A DNA stretch of 64,000 nt from JABDMH01 sp965223165 (GTDB lineage Bacteria > Bacteroidota > Bacteroidia > Chitinophagales > Saprospiraceae), in the NCBI GenBank assembly GCA_965223165.1, contig CBDCVQ010000019.1, positions 248,001-312,000 on the forward strand, given 5' to 3'. Below are positions 59,097-64,000 of this stretch, in pieces. The notes under the pieces were generated by a model that saw nothing but the letters and a program-made list of their open reading frames with translations, was not told where the DNA came from and did not search any database. The position numbers and the translations under genes are program-made. How positions within the stretch are numbered: position 1 is the stretch's first letter; every line of letters begins with the position of its first letter.

Positions 59097-59882
59097 CTAT
59101 TTGGCCGTCCAGCCACCATCGACGGTGACCATCGAGCCGACCATGTAGGTAGCGGCGTCACTGGCTAGAAAAATGGCAGCTCCTTGAATCTCCTTCAATT
59201 CACCCCAGCGGGCCAGTGCCGTGGCTCCCACGATAAACTTTTTGGCACCCTCGGTACCCGCAATCGGAATATTCATCTCCGTGAGGAAGGGGCCGGGGCA
59301 GATGGCGTTGACATTGATGTTGAATGGTGCCAATTCCAGCGCCAGGGCCCGGGTCATTTGTACCACCGCGCCCTTACTGGTAGCGTAGGGGGTGCGATCG
59401 CCCAGGCCCACCAGTCCCAGGGTGCTCGCTATATTGATGATGCGTCCGTCCTTGGCAGCTTTCATATGCGGAATCACGGCTCTCGATGCCAGCCACACCC
59501 CATTGACATTGACATCCATCACGGAATGAAATTCCTCAAATGTCAGTTGATCAATCGCTCCTCTCACATTGATCCCGGCATTGTTGATCAATATGTCTAT
59601 CCGACCGAATGCCTCTATGGCGCTGGCGGCCATCGCTTCCATCTGCTGCTGATCCGTTACATCGGCTCCGATAGCTAGTACCTTGGTCTTATGCCGTTCG
59701 GCCAATTCGGCGGCTGCTTCTTGTCCTTGCTCCGCATTGCGATTGACCAGCATGATATCGGCACCGGCCGATGCCAGTCCTGCCGCCATCGTAAGGCCCA
59801 ATCCCTTCGATCCACCGGTCACGATCGCCGCTCTGCCGGTTAAATCAAACAATGCGATGCCGGGTAGCTCTTCGTAGTTCAT
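59097..59882 (-). CDS. Short-chain dehydrogenase/reductase, sugar or polyol type
   Basis: 261 residues from ATG 59,882, a classical SDR. The cofactor motif is TGGSKGLG (22-29), followed by NNAG (100-103), Ser153 (NIAST) and YATSK (Tyr166, Lys170). The C-terminal VDGGW is also typical. Asn49 and Arg in LVNRN after the second strand suggest NADP or mixed preference, weakly. No signal peptide, so cytoplasmic, unlike the Tat-tagged neighbours. Overall it resembles gluconate 5-dehydrogenase/KduD-like enzymes that interconvert keto and hydroxy sugars. The gene lies 24 nt after the isomerase gene stop and 32 nt before the Gfo/Idh start. Confidence 0.94.
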   Translation of the reverse strand: MNYEELPGIALFDLTGRAAIVTGGSKGLGLTMAAGLASAGADIMLVNRNAEQGQEAAAELAERHKTKVLAIGADVTDQQQMEAMAASAIEAFGRIDILINNAGINVRGAIDQLTFEEFHSVMDVNVNGVWLASRAVIPHMKAAKDGRIINIASTLGLVGLGDRTPYATSKGAVVQMTRALALELAPFNINVNAICPGPFLTEMNIPIAGTEGAKKFIVGATALARWGELKEIQGAAIFLASDAATYMVGSMVTVDGGWTAK

Positions 59883-59906
59883 ATGCTTGTTATCCAGATT
59901 TTATCG

Positions 59907-60995
59907 TTAACTAAATCCCAATTTCTCTTGTGCAAAGGCAAATGACCGCACTACATTTTCCTCTTCAAAGGCCAACATGCGGTCATTTGATTTGCCAGAT
60001 ATGCGTGGCAGTGGTTCGGACAGCTGATAGCGCCGCACCTTTTGCAGCATATAAGCTAGTTCTTTTCCCGTTACTGACTCCATCGTTGACCAATATTCTT
60101 TGGTCAAACAAGGTATTTTCAGGGGATCTCGGGTGATCATTTCCAAATTGTAGGTGACAGCTGCGTTGGCTTGTTCACAGAGATCGATGATGCGCGCCAA
60201 GTCCAGCGAGCCCGTTCCGAGCGGCACTTCACTCAGAAGAAATCCATCTTCGTATTCTTCGTAGGCCATGTCTTTGAGGTGAAGCGAGGTGGCATATGGG
60301 GCCAAAGCCTCGACTACCTCCATGGGATCGTCAAGCAGCGACAAATTATTTCCGGTGTCCAGGGTCACGGTAATCCACTCGCTTTCAAAATGCCGCATGA
60401 TCTTGAGCATTTCCTCGATGCGCCAATCCTTGTGATTTTCGACGGCAAGCTTGACCCGATACCTGCGCAGTACTGCCTCCGCCAAGGCCAGCGACTGCAT
60501 GGATTCCTTGCGAAAAGCTTCGAACGCCTCCTTCGAGTGGAACGTCTCATACCGCCGACCGGACAGACAGACTGTACGTATGACCTTTGCCCCAGCCGTC
60601 ATAGCAAACTGCACATCTCGCTCGAAGCGGTCGACATCAGACTCCGACTTTGGCAGACCGATCGATCCTTCAAAGTAGAAATCCAATTCCTCGATTCTCT
60701 CCTTGACACGTCGGGCAAATTCCGGTGTCCAATCTCGCACGCCCAGTTGCACGCCTCCGGCGCCGACCTCTGCACAATGATTGATAAACTTGAGGGCGTC
60801 GGTGAAGGGTGGGTACTTGTCACTCTCCAACGACCGATAGCGTCGCAGGGCATAGGCCGCTGCCGTCACCCCCATACGCTTGCCAAGCTGGCGTTGGCCA
60901 CTGCCCTGCAGGAGGGGATGCATCGCTGGCACGGCCAGCAGGGAGGTACGCACAAATGTCCTTCGGCTCACGGTGTTGACCTCACGTCCTTGCAT
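59907..60995 (-). CDS. Tat-exported TIM-barrel sugar isomerase/epimerase
   Basis: 362 residues from ATG 60,995. Tat-like signal SRRTFVRTSLLA (Arg 11-12). The body matches the xylose isomerase-like TIM barrel (AP endonuclease 2 superfamily). Likely metal ligands are Glu186 in AVENHKDW, Asp213 in TLDTGNN, His239 in LHLKD and Glu285 in NLEMITRDP. These enzymes isomerise or epimerise keto sugars; the substrate is not predictable. Export by Tat suggests a folded, metal-loaded enzyme acting in the periplasm. The start lies 22 nt after the stop of the haem-binding dehydrogenase gene, consistent with co-transcription. Confidence 0.9.
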   Translation of the reverse strand: MQGREVNTVSRRTFVRTSLLAVPAMHPLLQGSGQRQLGKRMGVTAAAYALRRYRSLESDKYPPFTDALKFINHCAEVGAGGVQLGVRDWTPEFARRVKERIEELDFYFEGSIGLPKSESDVDRFERDVQFAMTAGAKVIRTVCLSGRRYETFHSKEAFEAFRKESMQSLALAEAVLRRYRVKLAVENHKDWRIEEMLKIMRHFESEWITVTLDTGNNLSLLDDPMEVVEALAPYATSLHLKDMAYEEYEDGFLLSEVPLGTGSLDLARIIDLCEQANAAVTYNLEMITRDPLKIPCLTKEYWSTMESVTGKELAYMLQKVRRYQLSEPLPRISGKSNDRMLAFEEENVVRSFAFAQEKLGFS

Positions 60996-61017
60996 GAATC
61001 AAAATTTGTTTTTTTGA

Positions 61018-63546
61018 TTATTTGATCTCAAAATCATCGGGATCTATCTCCCGCAGCTCCGCCTGTGTCCATGGCGCCACCTTTCCCTGCGATAGCATGC
61101 GCACCCGGCCGACCGTGGATGCAGACACGGGCTCCGCTGCATGTCCCCACTCCTGCCGGATATAGGATATGATCGCAGCGATATCCGGATTCTGCACGAC
61201 GGATAGGGATGGCATGACTGGCTGAATATCAGGCACATCATACGTGATTCCATTTACCTCCACCGGTCCTTGCATGCCGTGTAGCACGATCAGTGCCAGG
61301 CGTTTTGGGTCGCCCAGGACCCACTCCGAATCTACCAGGGGTGGCGCAAATCGTCGCATCCCTTCCCCATCTGTGCCATGGCAGCCACTGCAAACCTTCA
61401 AATATTGCTGTCGTCCCAACGCCAATAAAGCACGGTCTTGAGGTGTCGTCGCCTTGTCGCCCGTGGTATCCACAGGAGCTATTTTCCGTCCTGGCCAAGT
61501 GAAGAGGTCGGACAAGTGGGCCAGATCCCCCGCCGTCGACGTCAAACAATCCATGGGACGATGCAGGGCTATCGGGGGCTGGTCTACATGGCGGCCATGA
61601 TTAGACATACCGGTCAAAATAGCGCTTTGCTGCCAGGTCAAATCGCCAGGCGGGTCACAGAGTTCCTCCAGCATCCCCTGCATTTCACTGGCTGATCCCT
61701 TGTTGGTGATAGCCGTCGCCAGCATCTCCAGAAAGATGCGCCGACTAGAGGTATCGGACTGCCAGTCACCGTCGGATCTCAGCGCTCGCAGCATGGCATA
61801 TTCCAGGTGCTCCAAGCTGCTAAGCACTGCGTCTCGCATCAATGGCGAGTGCAGATGGTGGGTGATGATGCGCCTGAGCAGAGACAATCGCTCTCCTATG
61901 GGTAACACCCGAGCCGTCAGTGCCATTTGGAGAGCTAGCTTGTCCCCATGTACAGGCAGCCCCTGTAGTCTCGACGAAAGGTCATATAGCACTCCTTGGT
62001 CCTGGCTCGCCAATGGCTCGATGATGCGCATGGCTGCGGCTGCCACCCGGGGATCCTCGTCCTCGATGGCTTGCAAGTAAGTCGTGGGATCCCTGTCTCC
62101 CAGACCCTCCAACGACCATAGCGCATGGAGTCGACCCAACGGATCCGGGCCGTGCCGGACCAGTTGACGCAACAAGGGGATACTCTCGGGGTCAGCCGCT
62201 TCGACCAACAGACGTTGGGCCATGTCCCGATGCCATCCGTTGCGATGGTCGAGAAGCTGCACCCATTCGGCGGTGGACTTCTGAGACAACTTGTCGCTGG
62301 AGGTGGGTTGCCACCCCTCCGGTACCACTCGCCAGATGCGCCCGAGGTTGATGGGCTTGTCCAGTTTTCTCCTTAGTGTCACCTCCCGCAGGTAGGACGT
62401 CATATAGGGGCCATGCTGTATGATCCCGCGATACATATCGACGATGTAAAGACCACCGCTGGGTCCGGAGGCCAAAAAAATGGGACGAAACCGCTCATCA
62501 TACGATGCCAAGAACTCCTTGTTTCTTCCAGCTCCTTGGGCGTGCAGCACCGGTCCTTCCTCGCGGACCAGATTTCGCTTGATCAAGTTGGCGGTGGGCT
62601 CGCACACAAAGGCATTGCCCCGATATTGATCCGAAAGCAGATCGCCACGATAGATGAATGGTGCACAGGCCGAGGCAAATTCGCGTAGCATGCCGGCTTC
62701 ATTGATCGTGCCGGGGACATAACCTCGGTTTACTGCCAGGTTTTGTCGGATCGGGTAGATCCTACGCTCGATGGTCAATCCATGATCAATACCACTGGTG
62801 GGGGTATGGTGAGGATTGGCGTAGATATAGTTAGGCGGGACCAGATCGGCGTGTAATTGGGACCAATTGTAGTTATAGTGCAAGCGGCCTTCGTCGTCGT
62901 GACAAATGCCCCATTGGCCCCTAAATTCCGTCTCCTCCTTCTCCCATTGGCCCGCTTGATATCGGTAGCGCGTACGCGACTTGGCATTATAATACCAATT
63001 GTCCATCCCCCGCCACAGGCCGTTGGGAGAGTGCTCAACCAACCCCTGTTGTCCGTACTCCGGGTCGACCAGTATCTTGACATCTGCTCTCAGGTCTCCC
63101 GTGGTATCCTTGGCAAACCACAAGGGTTTGTTTTCTGCGATGAGGGCCCCTCCTTCCACCACCGCCAGGGCACGCGGCAATACCAGGCTGTCCAGAAAAA
63201 CCACCGATTGATCCATTTGGCCATCTCCATCGCTATCGGTCAAGATAGAGACCCGACCTACCGGCGCCTCCTCATCCGTCCCATCGATATCTGGCATGAA
63301 GCCCCGCATCTCGACCACCCAGAGTCGACCATCCTCATCAAAGGTGATCACAATCGGGTCTTCAACCAGTGGCTCTGCCGCTACCAGCTCCAGCTGCAGG
63401 CTAGCATCCATCTCCATGGTTGCCAACGCCTCCGAAGGGTCCAACGGCGGGGATGGGTCGGGGCGACAGCCCATCAGGATCGCACCAGCTACCACCATCA
63501 TGGATATGGCGATCCAGGTCACGCGGTCTTGTAGGCAGCTAAACAT
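61018..63546 (-). CDS. PVC-type haem-binding lipoprotein dehydrogenase (propeller, HEAT, cytochrome c)
   Basis: 842 residues from ATG 63,546. Lipoprotein signal ending ILMGC (Cys27). The N-terminal half is a beta-propeller like those of membrane-bound glucose/sorbosone dehydrogenases (for example FDEDGRLWVVEMRGFMPD, SGPSGGLYIVDMYRGIIQH). A helical HEAT-like section follows (about 430-660). The C-terminal cytochrome c domain has CSGCH (719-723) and a likely axial Met in QPVMPSL (about Met778). The layout matches the PVC-type haem-binding CxxCH family, thought to oxidise sugars or similar substrates and pass electrons to haem; the substrate is unknown. Operon neighbours are sugar isomerase and dehydrogenase genes, supporting a carbohydrate-oxidation role. 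Confidence 0.93.
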   Translation of the reverse strand: MFSCLQDRVTWIAISMMVVAGAILMGCRPDPSPPLDPSEALATMEMDASLQLELVAAEPLVEDPIVITFDEDGRLWVVEMRGFMPDIDGTDEEAPVGRVSILTDSDGDGQMDQSVVFLDSLVLPRALAVVEGGALIAENKPLWFAKDTTGDLRADVKILVDPEYGQQGLVEHSPNGLWRGMDNWYYNAKSRTRYRYQAGQWEKEETEFRGQWGICHDDEGRLHYNYNWSQLHADLVPPNYIYANPHHTPTSGIDHGLTIERRIYPIRQNLAVNRGYVPGTINEAGMLREFASACAPFIYRGDLLSDQYRGNAFVCEPTANLIKRNLVREEGPVLHAQGAGRNKEFLASYDERFRPIFLASGPSGGLYIVDMYRGIIQHGPYMTSYLREVTLRRKLDKPINLGRIWRVVPEGWQPTSSDKLSQKSTAEWVQLLDHRNGWHRDMAQRLLVEAADPESIPLLRQLVRHGPDPLGRLHALWSLEGLGDRDPTTYLQAIEDEDPRVAAAAMRIIEPLASQDQGVLYDLSSRLQGLPVHGDKLALQMALTARVLPIGERLSLLRRIITHHLHSPLMRDAVLSSLEHLEYAMLRALRSDGDWQSDTSSRRIFLEMLATAITNKGSASEMQGMLEELCDPPGDLTWQQSAILTGMSNHGRHVDQPPIALHRPMDCLTSTAGDLAHLSDLFTWPGRKIAPVDTTGDKATTPQDRALLALGRQQYLKVCSGCHGTDGEGMRRFAPPLVDSEWVLGDPKRLALIVLHGMQGPVEVNGITYDVPDIQPVMPSLSVVQNPDIAAIISYIRQEWGHAAEPVSASTVGRVRMLSQGKVAPWTQAELREIDPDDFEIK

Positions 63547-63630
63547 CTAAAGTAGAATTTCCAAGTGTTCGGAACCACTGAAGATAGGGAATTGGAGGTG
63601 CGAGTTAGCCATCGAAAAGCCCTATTGCCC

Positions 63631-64000
63631 TTAGGGATGGCGCGGAATGGTCAGGATCTCCTTTTGCCTACCATCCAGATAGTGAAACTCCTCCCCATCA
63701 AAGTAGCCGTCTTCCTCCAGCATGATGCGGATGATTTTGCCCCATTCCTCGATCTCCGAGGCCGCATTGAGCTCGATGGAGTAGGCGGTGTTTTCATACA
63801 GTGGGTAGTCACCGGTGCCTTTGACCCCGCCTTGCTTGTCCCACATGCCGATGGTGGGTCCCGCTGCATGGCCATGCACCCCGATCGGATGGGTATAGAT
63901 GGCTCCCATGATGCCCTCGGCCTCGGCTTGTTCCAGTGCGCCCTTCAGCAATTGATTGCCCGTGCGCCCTTGCTTAAACTGGCTGGTCAGGAGATCCTGC
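63631..64000 (-). CDS. M24-family metallopeptidase (Xaa-Pro aminopeptidase-like), C-terminal part
   Basis: Only the last 123 or so codons are in the window; the start lies past the right edge. HPIGVHGHAAGP carries the conserved His motif and SIELNAASEIEEWG a conserved Glu region of the pita-bread fold, with MWDKQGG between. The second C-terminal Glu ligand usual in M24 is not clearly identifiable here, so activity is not certain. It stands upstream of the haem lipoprotein gene, with 84 nt between, and is probably in the same transcription unit. N-terminal features, including any signal peptide, cannot be seen. Confidence 0.8.
   Translation of the reverse strand, partial: QDLLTSQFKQGRTGNQLLKGALEQAEAEGIMGAIYTHPIGVHGHAAGPTIGMWDKQGGVKGTGDYPLYENTAYSIELNAASEIEEWGKIIRIMLEEDGYFDGEEFHYLDGRQKEILTIPRHP

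Overview
The window looks like a member of the Bacteroidota, most likely a Saprospirales-type (Lewinella/Haliscomenobacter-like) environmental bacterium. This is inferred from the mix of families: Tat-tagged Gfo/Idh/MocA enzymes, lipoprotein sulfatases, a PVC-type haem lipoprotein, a YfbK-type von Willebrand protein with a SusC-like regulatory domain, and a giant secreted DUF11-repeat protein. No rRNA, tRNA or CRISPR array was recognised.

Region 1 (1-43,274, minus strand) is essentially one gene. It encodes a secreted protein of at least about 14,420 residues, and its 3' end lies beyond the left edge. From N to C terminus it has: a signal peptide; a beta-sandwich, a cadherin/Big_9-like domain and thrombospondin type-3 Ca-binding repeats; four divergent DUF11-like domains; seven tandem copies of a 1,383-bp higher-order unit (two DUF11-like domains, one carrying an inserted beta-sandwich of about 155 residues); and about 65 further DUF11-like units of 450 or 459 bp. 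The reading frame is open across about 41.5 kb. One frame change lies in a TTTT run at 41,583-41,586, either a sequencing error or a real frameshift. The repeats form a mosaic of large copied blocks.

Region 2 (43,275-45,056) has no credible gene. It holds an AT-rich leader upstream of the giant gene, then an array of two palindromes (H1 and H2) separated by conserved linkers. The same palindromes, inverted, form a second array at 55,084-55,972 with a period of about 55 bp. Each array begins just after the stop codon of the gene before it.

Region 3 (45,057-55,083) is a set for sulfated-glycan breakdown: a Tat-type Gfo/Idh/MocA oxidoreductase and four sulfatases with CGPSR, CAPSR, CTPTR and CSPTR active sites, all on the minus strand, plus a divergent von Willebrand/YfbK-type protein on the plus strand. 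A 226-bp MITE-like element with long terminal inverted repeats interrupts the sulfatase run.

Region 4 (55,973-57,632) is a DarTG toxin-antitoxin/phage-defence pair. Region 5 (57,697-64,000) is a compact minus-strand operon, in transcription order: M24 peptidase (partial), haem-binding lipoprotein dehydrogenase, Tat-type TIM-barrel isomerase/epimerase, SDR dehydrogenase and a second Tat-type Gfo/Idh/MocA enzyme. It probably acts on oxidised or unusual sugars. Regions 3 and 5 are plausibly two parts of one carbohydrate-use locus, split by the DarTG insertion and the second palindrome array.
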